Source: Saprospiraceae bacterium
GTDB lineage: Bacteria > Bacteroidota > Bacteroidia > Chitinophagales > Saprospiraceae
Direction: 5' to 3'
DNA length: 64,000 bases
Assembly (NCBI GenBank): GCA_029262995.1
Contig: JAJCYH010000018.1
Coordinates: forward strand, 116,326-180,325
Positions within the stretch are counted from its first letter, which is position 1. Every line of letters begins with the position of its first letter. Of this stretch, positions 52,300 to 62,507 are shown piece by piece. Under the pieces are notes generated by a model. It worked only from the letters and a program-made list of their open reading frames with translations, was not told where the DNA came from and made no database searches. The position numbers and the translations under genes are program-made.

Positions 52300-55200
52300 C
52301 TAGTATCTCAAAATCTTAATGCTGTTTAAGTTTACATCACTTCTCATCTCAGCAATAAGAATTCCTTTATTCTCTCCCAAAATATTTGAATTAATGTTAA
52401 AAGCATTCATGCCTTTTTCACCTTCAATTTGCTTACTATATATCAACTTCCCACTTACTGTATATAAGTTGATTTGAACTAATTTTTTTGATGTCAAATA
52501 ATACTGCAACTTCGTTTGCTCCACAAATGGGTTTGGAATACTACCTATCAATAGATCCGTTAGATTATTTGTGTTATCCATCGATATAATATCTAATGAA
52601 AGATTCTTCACAAGTCCCTCTGAAGAAGTATAAACTGCATTTTCAAAACCGCTATTATATAGTTTAATAGCCTCACTCAGCATTTGCTCTTGATCAGAAA
52701 TTATTACAATCTCAATTTTAGCACTCATTCCAGATTCATATGCTGACAATCCACTAATGTAGAGCACCTCGTCTTTCTCATGAATCATTACATCTATCTC
52801 CCCTTTTTCTGATCTTGCATTAATACTCGAAATTTCAACTTTGTTTAATTCAAAAGCCAACTGAATTCCATCAATATTAGAATTATTGTTAATTCTCAAT
52901 TCCACAATATTTTGGACTCCCTCTTTCAATAAGTAATCCTCAGATTCAATGCTTATTTCTTCATATAAGCTATTACTCTTCCTTGTAGACATTACAAAAT
53001 CATTATTAACATCACCAACCTTAACCGCTCGGAAATTCTGTTTGATTACATCTACAGACATCTCTGAAATTTCTAATACTTCAGAAAAGTTCCAAACTGA
53101 TGCCAAATCCAATTCCTGTCTGGAATCCAGAAACCTCCAACTTTCATTACCAGGTAATTCGTCATATATACCAAGCAATAACCTTCTCAACTCAAGAATG
53201 TCGATAGCGGAAACAGAAGAAGAATTATCAGCGTCAGCAGCAACAAATTGGTAAGGACTGACAAAACTTTCAATCCCTAATATATGTCTTTGAATCGCTA
53301 ACAAATCCATTGTTGAAACACCTTCTAAATGCCCTTTATTATAATTGGCTTTAATTTCATAAGACTTTTTATTAGCTGCATCAAAGGCATAATATCCCTC
53401 ACTATCCGTCAATGTAGATCCAAAATAATCAGTGCTACCTTCTTCGTATATTTGAACCACAGCTTCACTAAAATATTCACCATTCAAAGTGGTCACCTGA
53501 CCTTCAATTGCTGATCGGTTATTGCTTTCTAATCCACAATTAGCCTGAATACTCATCTCATCGATATCCCAAGCAGTAACATCTGAATCATTTCCAATAA
53601 GGCAATAAGGCAATAATTCAAATTTCAATAGGCTTGCTTCATCAATTCTGAATGCACTCAATCCGACAAAATTGAATATCTCTCTGGTCCAATTGGTAGT
53701 TGTTGGATTATCTGTTTGTCTAAAAATCTCAACATTATTCTTCAAGACCCTTAATCCATAAAACATTGGATAGTTATTTAATCCTCTGGTTCCTACAATC
53801 CATTGGAATTCCTCAGGCGCTCTTTCAAAGAAGTCCAAACTGGTAATGTTTATTACTGAATCTGGAGATGGATTAACTTCTACTTCAAAAATCAATGACT
53901 TTGGATGGTTTGGTTCATAACTGCAATTGTCAAGCGAACTAATGCATATAGCAACTTCACCATTTACTCCTGGGGTACAAGAATGAGCATTGGTTTGTGG
54001 ATCAACTCTATATACGTTGGATGCTTTGAAATCCCCACATAAGACAGTATTAGGATAGTCTGCTTGAAAGTTATTGTAATCTGTCGATCTACAATCATCG
54101 AAATCATAAAATACTACAGCATTTTGAGAAATGACATTGATGATTACTATACTGTCACAACCATTTTGAGAAACGAATATTTGTTCAAATTGTCCAGGTT
54201 CAGTTATCAACAAACCGTTAATGTCCAATACATCGCCTTCCGTGATTAATGTGTCTATTGCTGTCGCAAATCTTGGATTGAGTTTTAGGTCAAAGCTGCA
54301 ATCGGTAAATCTGTTATCTCCAGAAGAACTTAACCAGTTCACAACAGCTACATAAGTCCCTTGTCTCGTAACTTCTATGGACTGTCCTAAAACATTAGCT
54401 GAAAGACCTGGACCAGACCATTCTATGGATTGTAGAGGTAATGCTGTTGCATCGTCTGGTATTAAAGTTGTAATGACTTCTAAGGCAGTTGTGTCACCAA
54501 AGCAAATTGTTGATTCACCTATGATTTCACAAGTGTATATAGGATCGACTACTGAAACAATAATCGTAATTATACTGTCACAACCATTTGCTGCAGTCAA
54601 TACCTGAATATAATCTCCTGCCTGAGAATAACTGATTCCGTTTACCACCAAACTATCACCAAAGAATAATGAAGTATCAATTTGGGAAGCAGATATCTTT
54701 AACTCCTCTATATCGTAACTGCAGGAAGAAAAACAAGTATCACCGGTCGTGTTAATCCATTCTACATAATATTCATATTCACCAGCCATACTGACACTAA
54801 TTGCAGTAGTATCCTTTGTAATAACAGACCCATCAAATTTCCAATCTCTTGTAATTACGACTGAAGAAAGGCTATCTACAGTACTCCCAAGTTCAATTGC
54901 TGTTAATGAAATAGTGTCGCCTTCACAAATTTGATTGGATCCAGAAATTTCACAAGTCAATACAGAAGGCAATAAAAACACACTTTGACTCTGGAATTGC
55001 TGAGAAAACCACCATGAGTTTATAGTATTAAGGTTTCCAAATCCAATGGCTCCAGGATCTGTATAGTTGGTCCATCCGTGACACGGTAAAGCACAGCCCA
55101 TCAATTGTACTGCTGGCTCACCTGTTCCAGAAGCTACAGATATATTCCTATCATCGTAAAACAACAATGGATCTGGACCTGTAGGTCTTACCGCTGAAAT

Positions 55201-56463
55201 ATTAAAACCTTGAGTCATCAACTCCGCATCATATATAGGAAAATGATAAATTCCCTGAGCAAACGATAAGGTTATAGGCACTTCTGCCATCGTATCACTT
55301 ACTCTTTCTCCTAATCCATTCAAACCATCCCAATCCAAACACAGCTCTTGACCAACTTCTGAAGCATTTACATTTCCTGTAATCATAACGTCCGCTGATC
55401 CAGGCGTAAAAACATTGTCTTGACCATCAAAATCTAAAAGTAAGTCTATTTGTCCTGCTCTTGTGCTTATGAACTTTATACAATAGTTGCTTATATCACA
55501 ACTACTTATTCCCATAATATCAATTTGCCCGCCCTGTGCTGTTTGGCATATGTCAATCGGATCATTCAAGAAAATCGCATATTCTGGTATAGTAACGTTT
55601 CGGTTTTCAAAACTCTTTCTATCCTCTGCTATATTTCCAGTATTGGTAGTACCAAAACTATTGAATGCAACATTAAATGCTGCTGGTCGGAATCCACTGC
55701 CATTAAAATCAATTTTTGTTATGAATGCAGCATCTACATCTACTGGATCCGGAGCACATACAAAAAATGCACCGTTGAATGGACGGTTGGGAAAACCAAA
55801 ATCATTAATAGCAAATAGTGCCCAATTATAAGACCACACTCTTCCTGATTTCTCTTCAGGAGTTGCACCACTACAATTAACTACGGTAATGTCCCAGTAA
55901 TCTATTAGGAAAGGGTCATTTGAGCTTAGATTCTGGAATTCTATATAATAGTCACCTGGACCTGTCCACGATCCTGACATTAATTCAGCAGAACTTACTT
56001 CATTAGCATTATAACCACCGGCACCATTCAATTGCATTGGACCATTCATTGCCTCTTGCCAGTCTGAAATCTGTGGAGATGAAAATAATACTGGAATAGG
56101 TCCAAAAACAATATTTCCATTTGGATCCAAAATGCGGTATTCAAAATTTTGCCTAGTTGGACTTTGAGATGTATTGTTCAAATGTGCAAAATTGAACCCT
56201 AGATAAATACACTCTTCACTTGGGTCAGTAATATGAATATGCAACCTGCTATTAACATCTGTATTATCATACGAAGCAAAATTATTAAACTGATTGTTGT
56301 TAATATGCAGCGCTGCTGCATCGTTAGTTTGATTGCCATTAATAGTTATGGAACCATTTGGGGCCAGTTGGGGAGTTCCCTCTCCATATATACTTATCGC
56401 AAAAATATTGAATATTAGAAACAATTGCACCGATAAAGCAATGGACTGCTTGATTAATTTCAT
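52300..56463 (-). CDS. Secreted multidomain protein with dockerin and T9SS type A sorting domain
   Basis: A 1387-residue exported protein. After the signal peptide it has beta-sandwich regions. Two similar repeats start with SCEIxG-like LTCEISGSNQICEGDT (near residue 501) and YTCEIIGESTICFGDT (near 644), each ending with a NGCDSI strand. Residues about 985-1045 form a CNA-B-like domain (VVQIYEEGSTDYFGS). Residues about 1045-1100 are a type I dockerin-like pair of EF-like loops (STMDLLAIQRHILG and ADADNSSSVSAIDI). The last 80 residues (NPFVEQTKLQYYLTSKKLVQINLYTVSGKLI cited by ends NPFVEQT and TVSGKLI) are the type A C-terminal sorting domain. Without a cellulosome cohesin nearby, the dockerin may interact with other surface proteins. 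Confidence 0.87.
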   Translation of the reverse strand: MKLIKQSIALSVQLFLIFNIFAISIYGEGTPQLAPNGSITINGNQTNDAAALHINNNQFNNFASYDNTDVNSRLHIHITDPSEECIYLGFNFAHLNNTSQSPTRQNFEYRILDPNGNIVFGPIPVLFSSPQISDWQEAMNGPMQLNGAGGYNANEVSSAELMSGSWTGPGDYYIEFQNLSSNDPFLIDYWDITVVNCSGATPEEKSGRVWSYNWALFAINDFGFPNRPFNGAFFVCAPDPVDVDAAFITKIDFNGSGFRPAAFNVAFNSFGTTNTGNIAEDRKSFENRNVTIPEYAIFLNDPIDICQTAQGGQIDIMGISSCDISNYCIKFISTRAGQIDLLLDFDGQDNVFTPGSADVMITGNVNASEVGQELCLDWDGLNGLGERVSDTMAEVPITLSFAQGIYHFPIYDAELMTQGFNISAVRPTGPDPLLFYDDRNISVASGTGEPAVQLMGCALPCHGWTNYTDPGAIGFGNLNTINSWWFSQQFQSQSVFLLPSVLTCEISGSNQICEGDTISLTAIELGSTVDSLSSVVITRDWKFDGSVITKDTTAISVSMAGEYEYYVEWINTTGDTCFSSCSYDIEELKISASQIDTSLFFGDSLVVNGISYSQAGDYIQVLTAANGCDSIITIIVSVVDPIYTCEIIGESTICFGDTTALEVITTLIPDDATALPLQSIEWSGPGLSANVLGQSIEVTRQGTYVAVVNWLSSSGDNRFTDCSFDLKLNPRFATAIDTLITEGDVLDINGLLITEPGQFEQIFVSQNGCDSIVIINVISQNAVVFYDFDDCRSTDYNNFQADYPNTVLCGDFKASNVYRVDPQTNAHSCTPGVNGEVAICISSLDNCSYEPNHPKSLIFEVEVNPSPDSVINITSLDFFERAPEEFQWIVGTRGLNNYPMFYGLRVLKNNVEIFRQTDNPTTTNWTREIFNFVGLSAFRIDEASLLKFELLPYCLIGNDSDVTAWDIDEMSIQANCGLESNNRSAIEGQVTTLNGEYFSEAVVQIYEEGSTDYFGSTLTDSEGYYAFDAANKKSYEIKANYNKGHLEGVSTMDLLAIQRHILGIESFVSPYQFVAADADNSSSVSAIDILELRRLLLGIYDELPGNESWRFLDSRQELDLASVWNFSEVLEISEMSVDVIKQNFRAVKVGDVNNDFVMSTRKSNSLYEEISIESEDYLLKEGVQNIVELRINNNSNIDGIQLAFELNKVEISSINARSEKGEIDVMIHEKDEVLYISGLSAYESGMSAKIEIVIISDQEQMLSEAIKLYNSGFENAVYTSSEGLVKNLSLDIISMDNTNNLTDLLIGSIPNPFVEQTKLQYYLTSKKLVQINLYTVSGKLIYSKQIEGEKGMNAFNINSNILGENKGILIAEMRSDVNLNSIKILRY

Positions 56464-56852
56464 TATTGATTTTTTATAATATATAAAAATAATACAATAT
56501 TTAACTTCCTAATAACAAGTGAGATAAATATCACATAAATTTATATTACAAAAATCTTCATTTATTTATTACACCAATACAGCTACATCTTCATTACTAA
56601 ATATTAATAATCCTTCAATCAATTCTTATATCCTTGTATTTGACAGGTATTTATACTACAAATCAGAGCTTTTAACAGAAGAGAAAGCTTATACTCTAAT
56701 CAATTGTATATCAATGTTTTAGATAAAGTACTTATTTAGATTTTACATTGATTCAGAAAAAAAACCATACTAACCCAACCATAAACCAATCTTCCAATGT
56801 CTTTATAAGTAATCAGCTATGAAAAAGCATTAAAACACTACTATTATTTTTT

Positions 56853-56873
56853 GACAGAAAAAAGATTTCTGTC
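56853..56873. repeat. 8-bp hairpin next to the large inverted repeat
   Basis: GACAGAAA (56853-56860) pairs perfectly with TTTCTGTC (56866-56873) around a 5-nt loop. It directly abuts the larger stem and is not followed by a T run, so it is not a terminator. Confidence 0.7.
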
Positions 56874-56876
56874 TAG

Positions 56877-56946
56877 GAAGGTCAAAACGTTGTCTAATAA
56901 TTACTACTGATCAACTAAGGTTTTAATTAGATAACTTTTGACCTTC
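56877..56946. repeat. 21-bp inverted repeat upstream of the ECF sigma gene
   Basis: The arm at 56877-56898 (beginning GAAGGTCAAAACG and ending TTGTCTAAT) pairs with the arm at 56926-56946 (ATTAGATAAC then TTTTGACCTTC). There are 21 base pairs with one bulged C and one G-T wobble, and the loop is 27 nt. It lies about 90 nt before the sigma start. It could be a leader RNA structure, a protein-binding site or an element remnant. Confidence 0.8.
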
Positions 56947-57037
56947 ATTATTTTAAGGCGACTTTAGAATACTTTAAGCCATGAAACTCTTCCTGACTTA
57001 GATCTTTTTTCATATCTTAAGGACATAAAAGAAGAAA

Positions 57038-57577
57038 TTGGATTTAAGACCCATCATAGAAGGATGTAAACAAAATGACCGGAGGAGTCAGGAAAAGCTG
57101 TACAAACAGTTTTTCAATCCTATGATGTATATGTGTTTAAGGTATATCAAAGATAAAGGAAGGGCTGTTGAAATTATCAATGATGGCTTCGTTAAAGTTT
57201 TCAGCCGAATCCATCAATATGAATACAGAGGAAGTTTTGAAGGTTGGGTAAGAAGAATCGTTTACCATTGTCTGGCAGATAGTTTGAAAAAAGATGCTAA
57301 CTATCTAAAATTCATGGTATTCGAAGAACATGACCAACGTGAAAAGCATAAAATACTGGATAAGCTCTATGAGGAGGATATTTTAAAATTGATTGAAAAA
57401 ATTCCCCCTGCGAGTGGTGATGTATTTCTTATGTATGCCGTTCAAGGATATAATCATAAGGAAATTGCAGAACTAAAGGGAATTAGTATTGGAACCTCAA
57501 AATGGCATTTGTCTGAAGCAAGAAAAAAATTACAGGCATTAATTATAGAAAATTACCAAAGTTCACATGCTGGATAA
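57038..57577 (+). CDS. ECF-type RNA polymerase sigma factor
   Basis: A 179-residue sigma-70 family ECF factor. Region 2 covers roughly residues 15-85 (EKLYKQFFNPMMYMCLRYIKDKG ... IINDGFVKVFSRIHQYEYRGSFEGWVRRIVYHCLAD, cited as GFVKVFSRI and GSFEGWVRRIV). Region 4 covers residues about 120-175 (PPASGDVFLMYAVQGYNHKEIAELKGISIGTSKWHLSEARKKL cited as GYNHKEIAEL and GTSKWHLSEARKKL). The start is a TTG preceded by a purine-rich stretch (AAAGAAGAAA). Its end overlaps the next gene by 11 nt, the classic sigma/anti-sigma coupling. It probably controls the downstream envelope genes. Confidence 0.92.
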   Translation: MDLRPIIEGCKQNDRRSQEKLYKQFFNPMMYMCLRYIKDKGRAVEIINDGFVKVFSRIHQYEYRGSFEGWVRRIVYHCLADSLKKDANYLKFMVFEEHDQREKHKILDKLYEEDILKLIEKIPPASGDVFLMYAVQGYNHKEIAELKGISIGTSKWHLSEARKKLQALIIENYQSSHAG

Positions 57578-58724
57578 GAACGAATTGCAAGATTGGGATA
57601 AGAACTTCGTAGATGAGTCATGGGTGAGTTTGAAACAAAACCTAGATGAAGTTCTGCCAGTGACAAAACCGACAGGTTCAGTTGTGAATCGTACTATGGC
57701 TTTGTTGCTCTTAATATCTATAATATGTCTTACTTACCTCGGTTACCTCTATCAAAATATAACACCTTCTACAACTATTACTAAAGAAATCATTAAATAC
57801 GAAAAAGTATACGTACCTACTTCTTCTCCAGTTGCTGAAACTATACCTCAAAAAACAAGTCGTTTAAGTCAGACACCTGAAAATCACAATGCAAAATCTT
57901 TAACCAATAAATCTGCAACGGAGTCTCAATCAACAAGCTACTCCAATTCGCTAAATCCACTTTCTTCTGGTTTTAGCCTGTTAAATGCAATGAGTTCAAC
58001 TTATACCCCAAAAACTAGAGAAATACAGTTACTAGATCTAATGCCTATAGCAATCTTTGATACAAATGAGAATATTACTTTAAATATGCCATTTACGCCT
58101 GTGCATGATAAGAGCCGTCAGAAAAAATTTAATTTCTTTTTTGCTGCCACAGGATTTATTTCTAATCTGGATTATTCGGGTCATGGCATTAGTATGGGTC
58201 TATTATTACCTCTCAGTAATAAATTTTCAGTCGAAACAGGTATCGGCCTAAACTATATTTCTAAAGATTACCTTATTCTTCCATTTTTTGGAAACCCTTC
58301 TTACAGCGATTTTAAATCTAATGCAACTGCAGATTTAAATAAAGCTAACACCTATTATGAAGGCTTAAGAGGATTTAAACAAATTATTATTCCTTTTGGA
58401 ATCAACTACCATATCTCAAATAAATTATCATTCAATACAGCCGTAAAACTTAGATATACTTACTCAGAAACTATTGACCAAGTTCTTAGGTCAAGAGCTG
58501 AAGAAAAATTATCCAAAAATGAAACTGTTGCCAATTCATTCTTTAACAATTCCAACGTAGGGATTTCTACAGGTATTACATACGATATAAGCAATAGGAT
58601 GAGCTTGAGAATTGACTCAGAATTTGGTTTAAATTCCTTGATAAATAACAAAAACATCACGGACCCCACGTCTCATAAGTATGATTTAAATCTTATCAAC
58701 TTTACAAGTTATTTTAAATTTTAA
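57567..58724 (+). CDS. Membrane protein in anti-sigma position with outer-membrane-type C-domain
   Basis: A 385-residue protein translated together with the ECF sigma (11-nt overlap). The N-terminal about 45 residues are soluble and acidic (LDKNELQDWDKNFVDESWVSLKQNLDE). One hydrophobic helix (residues about 46-64) follows, then a Ser/Thr/Pro-rich linker. The C-terminal part (from about residue 190) has alternating strands with FFFAATGFISNL, MGLLLPLSNKFSVETGIGLNYI and the final FTSYFKF, which looks like a beta-barrel or porin-type domain. Such sigma-sensor hybrids occur in Bacteroidota. Whether the N-terminus binds the sigma factor is an inference; no classical zinc anti-sigma motif is seen. 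Confidence 0.72.
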   Translation: MLDKNELQDWDKNFVDESWVSLKQNLDEVLPVTKPTGSVVNRTMALLLLISIICLTYLGYLYQNITPSTTITKEIIKYEKVYVPTSSPVAETIPQKTSRLSQTPENHNAKSLTNKSATESQSTSYSNSLNPLSSGFSLLNAMSSTYTPKTREIQLLDLMPIAIFDTNENITLNMPFTPVHDKSRQKKFNFFFAATGFISNLDYSGHGISMGLLLPLSNKFSVETGIGLNYISKDYLILPFFGNPSYSDFKSNATADLNKANTYYEGLRGFKQIIIPFGINYHISNKLSFNTAVKLRYTYSETIDQVLRSRAEEKLSKNETVANSFFNNSNVGISTGITYDISNRMSLRIDSEFGLNSLINNKNITDPTSHKYDLNLINFTSYFKF

Positions 58725-58838
58725 TCAACGCCTAACTAATATCTAATCAACTACGATTTAGCATATTATACCTTCATTTTAAAGTTTCCAGAAAATAAGA
58801 ACTAATTTGGTTAGTAATTAAAACTGCCTAAAATAATT

Positions 58839-61800
58839 ATGAATATTACATTATTAATATTTGGCTCTCTATTGTTCTCACAAACTGTAATTGCTCAATC
58901 TTTATCACCCCTCCCTTCAGAAAATATAAAAGAAGAAATATTCCTAGCTGGTAATTTCTTCAAAAAGAATATTAATACAAATTCCATTGAAACCCTGAAT
59001 TATTTCAACACACTAATTGACGCCGATAAAAAACACCAACATAGTTTTCTACTTGGAAATGTAGTTCCTCATAAAGCACTTGAAGAAGATTCCCCCTTTT
59101 ATAATGAATTAACAGAAAATATTGGTAATGTTTTCCAAAGCTTTAAGGATAAATCAAATAATGTCTATTATATCCCTGGTAATAATGAATGGTATGATGG
59201 AGAAGATTATACAGTAAAGGGATTAAAACAAACTGAAAAATTCATTGAATTAAATTCTTCCGAGAAAAATAGATTTCTACCAAGCAAAGGTTGTGGTGAT
59301 CCTCAAATAATTAAACTCGGAAACAAGCTCGTTGTCATCATCATCGATTCTCAATGGATGATGCAGGGAGAATCCTCAAGTGAACGCAAAAAATCATCCT
59401 GTGAAGCTGATAATAATTTTGAATTCATTGCTCATCTTAAAGAGATACTATCAAAACAAAAATCTAAACAAGTTATAATCCTTAGCCACCATCCCGTTTA
59501 TTCAAATGGTAAACTAGGTGGCAACTATCAACTTGTAAATCACCTTTTACCTCTGCCTATACTTGGAACTATTATAACTAGCATTAGAAAGTTGGCCGTA
59601 AACGAACAGTATTTTGGACACCCTGATTATGAAGCATATCGAGCCGCAATGAAATCAGTATTAAACAATTATGAGAATTGTGTAATTGTATCTTCTCATG
59701 AAAATAATCTTCAGTATCATTTTGACAATGCAAATCATTTTGTTACGGTTGGAAGTGGAGTAGACAGTGATTACTGCCGTAAAGCTAATGATGATAATTT
59801 TGCTTTGGGCAAACGTGGCTATAGCAGAATAATTCTTACCGATAAGGAAGCACTGGTTATAGAGCTTTATCAACTCGATGGTACTAGCGGTTCTCAACTT
59901 GTTTATCAAAAAACTATTCCTCCTAAAGTAACCAAACTTGATGATTCTATTTTAATTGAAAGCAAAGAAAACCTAGATGATATCATCAATACTGAAATTA
60001 CTATTGCTGCATCTAAAATGTATAGCAAGAAAAGATTCCTTAGAGGCAAGTTCTATCGCAAAGCATGGCGTACTGAAGTTACAGTTCCAGCTATAATGCT
60101 AAGCAACGAACATGGAGGTTTAAAGCCAGTTCAGCAAGGAGGTGGTTTTCAAACACAATCTTTGAGGTTAGAAAATGATGAAGGCCAACAGTGGGTATTG
60201 CGGAGTGTAAATAAAGATGTTGAAAAAATTGTTCCACCTGAGCTTAGAGGAACATTTGCTCAGAATATGATTCAAGATGGTATTGCTTCATCTCATCCTT
60301 TTGGTGCATTTGCTATTCCACATTTAGCTCAATCAGCAGGAATACTTCACGCCCATCCTAAATTAGTCTATTTACCTTATCAAAAGGCATTAGGAGATTA
60401 TAATGCTGATTTTGGTGAAAAAATATATTTGTATGAGGAAAGACCAGGAGGAAATACAAGCAAATTTGAACACTACGACTTTACAAAGAAAACTATAAAT
60501 ACACTTGATTTATTAGATAATCTTGAAAAGAATCATAAACATGTAGTAGATCAAAAAGCTGTACTGAGAGCTCGGCTTTTTGACATATTTGTCGGAGACT
60601 GGGATCGTCATGATGACCAATGGCGTTGGGCATCATTTGAAGAAGATAACATCACAATATACAAACCTATCCCAAGAGACCGAGATCAAGTTTTTTTTAA
60701 AAATGATGGCATTCTGGACTATCTGGCTAGTAGACCTTATTTCAATCCTGGCCTTAGAAAATTCGACCACAAAATAGATTTCTTGCCAGGACTTATTTTT
60801 AATGCAAGGCATTTTGACCGCAGTTTTCTCAACCAATTAACAAAAGACGATTTTGTTAAAATGGCTGAAGAACTACAACAAAAACTCTCTGACCAAGTCA
60901 TTGATGAGGCATTCTTATCATGGCCCCAAGAAATTCAAGACATCGATGCATATACCATTAAAGACAAATTAAAATCAAGGAGAAAAGATCTGGTCAAATA
61001 TGCAAAAGAATTTTACGATCACATTTTTAAAGAAGTCACAATATCAGGAACAAATGATCAAAATCTATTTCAAATAGAACTACTTGAAAATAATCAACTG
61101 CATGCAAGACTTTATGAAGACAAGAAAAAAAAGAAACACCTCCTTTATGATCAAATTTTAAATGGAAATATTACTAAAGAACTAAGACTTTTTGGCTTAA
61201 GTAAGGATGATGAATTTATAATTGAAGGCGAGTATCCTACAAAAATACTTATTCGTGCAATCGGAGGTAGTGGCGATGATCAACTTATAAATAATAGCGA
61301 AGCCTGTGTGATTGCGTATGATCGTCCAAAGAAAATGGAACTCTCTGGAAGCAATATTAAATCAAAACTAAAAGATGTTAATGGAATAAATAGTTATAAT
61401 CGAAAAGACTGGAAACAAAATAGATTCTGGCAATTTCCTATGCTTAGTTTTTACACCGATGAAGGTATAGGCTTAAGCTATAATATATGGTGGAAAAAAT
61501 TCGGCTTTCGATCAAAACCATTCAAGTCAGATCACAAACTTACAACATCATTCTTCTTTAAAAACAAGGCTATATCATTAAATTATCAATCCTATTATCC
61601 CAATCTAATAAACAAACTAGATGTTGCATTTGATTTGAAATATAATGGACCTAGCTTTACTCAATTCTTTTACGGCTTTGGAAATGAGTATATAGATTTT
61701 GAAGAGCAATATCCACAATTCGCCAATGCAGATGATCAAAGTTTTCACTTTGTAAAAGGAACACACCTAGATTTTAATACACATTTTATTAAAGAATTAA

Positions 61801-62492
61801 ATTCATCGAGCAAACTTCAATTCAATCCTTCTTTTGAATTTTATAATATTAAAAATATGGATGAAGATCCTCGGTTCTATCTGTTATCAGACTCAAATAT
61901 CCCTGAAGTCAGTTTTGAACCCAAATACTATGGGGCTATTGGACTCTCCTTTATAAGTCAACGTTTAGATTTGGCCTCACTTCCATCACAGGGTTATAGT
62001 TTTTCAATATCTGCTGATGGCAAATTAAATTTAACTGATTCCAATTATAAAAGTATAAATCTAAGCACTGAACTATCTGCTTATATACCATTTAATCTAC
62101 AAAAAAGCATTGTTCTTTCTACCTATTTAGGCTATCACCACCTTCTTGGAGACAAGGAATTTTTTCACTACAATTATTTGGCTAGTAAGACAAGACTTAG
62201 GGCCTTTCGCACCAATAGGTTTAGTGGCGATAGAATGGCTTTTCATTCGACTGATCTAAGAATAGGACTACTCAAAAGCAAAGGTGACCTACCAACTGTC
62301 TTTGGTATCATAGCATCTATGGACTATGGAAGAGTATGGCTAAATGATGATAATGAAAATAATAACAAATGGCATACAAGTATTGGTGGTGGTGTTTATT
62401 TTGCTCCCGTTGAACTGGTCGGGTTTAGAGTGTCATATCATAAAGCACCTAGAGAATTTCAACTAAACATAGGAGGAAGTCTCACGTTTTAA
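58839..62492 (+). CDS. Degenerate metallophosphoesterase, kinase-like middle domain and Omp85-type barrel in one protein
   Basis: A 1217-residue exported protein (signal ends near VIAQS). Residues 30-370 have the metallophosphoesterase layout but key ligands are changed: FLAGN (35-39) lacks the Asp of GDAGN, LLGNVV (71-76) lacks that of GDN, GNNEW (114-118) lacks the His and Asp of GNHDW, and SHEN (286-289) loses the second His of GHEH, while HHP (217-219) stays. Residues about 400-830 hold GTFAQNMIQDGIASSHPFGAF, FDIFVGDWDRHDDQW (about 581-595) and PRDRDQVF (about 612-619). DRH followed by D-R-D is reminiscent of HipA/FAM20-type kinase motifs. From about residue 870 strands and the final GGSLTF suggest a BamA/TamA-like 16-strand barrel. 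The gene lies 115 nt after the anti-sigma-like gene and 15 nt before an intact paralogous phosphoesterase. Confidence 0.8.
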   Translation: MNITLLIFGSLLFSQTVIAQSLSPLPSENIKEEIFLAGNFFKKNINTNSIETLNYFNTLIDADKKHQHSFLLGNVVPHKALEEDSPFYNELTENIGNVFQSFKDKSNNVYYIPGNNEWYDGEDYTVKGLKQTEKFIELNSSEKNRFLPSKGCGDPQIIKLGNKLVVIIIDSQWMMQGESSSERKKSSCEADNNFEFIAHLKEILSKQKSKQVIILSHHPVYSNGKLGGNYQLVNHLLPLPILGTIITSIRKLAVNEQYFGHPDYEAYRAAMKSVLNNYENCVIVSSHENNLQYHFDNANHFVTVGSGVDSDYCRKANDDNFALGKRGYSRIILTDKEALVIELYQLDGTSGSQLVYQKTIPPKVTKLDDSILIESKENLDDIINTEITIAASKMYSKKRFLRGKFYRKAWRTEVTVPAIMLSNEHGGLKPVQQGGGFQTQSLRLENDEGQQWVLRSVNKDVEKIVPPELRGTFAQNMIQDGIASSHPFGAFAIPHLAQSAGILHAHPKLVYLPYQKALGDYNADFGEKIYLYEERPGGNTSKFEHYDFTKKTINTLDLLDNLEKNHKHVVDQKAVLRARLFDIFVGDWDRHDDQWRWASFEEDNITIYKPIPRDRDQVFFKNDGILDYLASRPYFNPGLRKFDHKIDFLPGLIFNARHFDRSFLNQLTKDDFVKMAEELQQKLSDQVIDEAFLSWPQEIQDIDAYTIKDKLKSRRKDLVKYAKEFYDHIFKEVTISGTNDQNLFQIELLENNQLHARLYEDKKKKKHLLYDQILNGNITKELRLFGLSKDDEFIIEGEYPTKILIRAIGGSGDDQLINNSEACVIAYDRPKKMELSGSNIKSKLKDVNGINSYNRKDWKQNRFWQFPMLSFYTDEGIGLSYNIWWKKFGFRSKPFKSDHKLTTSFFFKNKAISLNYQSYYPNLINKLDVAFDLKYNGPSFTQFFYGFGNEYIDFEEQYPQFANADDQSFHFVKGTHLDFNTHFIKELNSSSKLQFNPSFEFYNIKNMDEDPRFYLLSDSNIPEVSFEPKYYGAIGLSFISQRLDLASLPSQGYSFSISADGKLNLTDSNYKSINLSTELSAYIPFNLQKSIVLSTYLGYHHLLGDKEFFHYNYLASKTRLRAFRTNRFSGDRMAFHSTDLRIGLLKSKGDLPTVFGIIASMDYGRVWLNDDNENNNKWHTSIGGGVYFAPVELVGFRVSYHKAPREFQLNIGGSLTF

Positions 62493-62507
62493 TCAACAAT
62501 CGAAAAT

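Larger units (their letters stand above)
56464..57037. other. Long AT-rich intergenic region with two stem structures
   Basis: This 574-nt gap separates divergent genes (the dockerin protein and the ECF sigma factor). It is very AT-rich and has no coding frame I trust. It contains an 8-bp stem at 56853-56873 and a much larger inverted repeat at 56877-56946 (listed separately). Promoters of both flanking genes should lie here, but no clean TAnnTTTG is seen. Confidence 0.55.

Noticed and set aside
55450-55818. 122-codon plus-strand frame inside the dockerin gene
   Set aside because: Antisense shadow of the 52300-56463 coding region; composition is non-protein-like.
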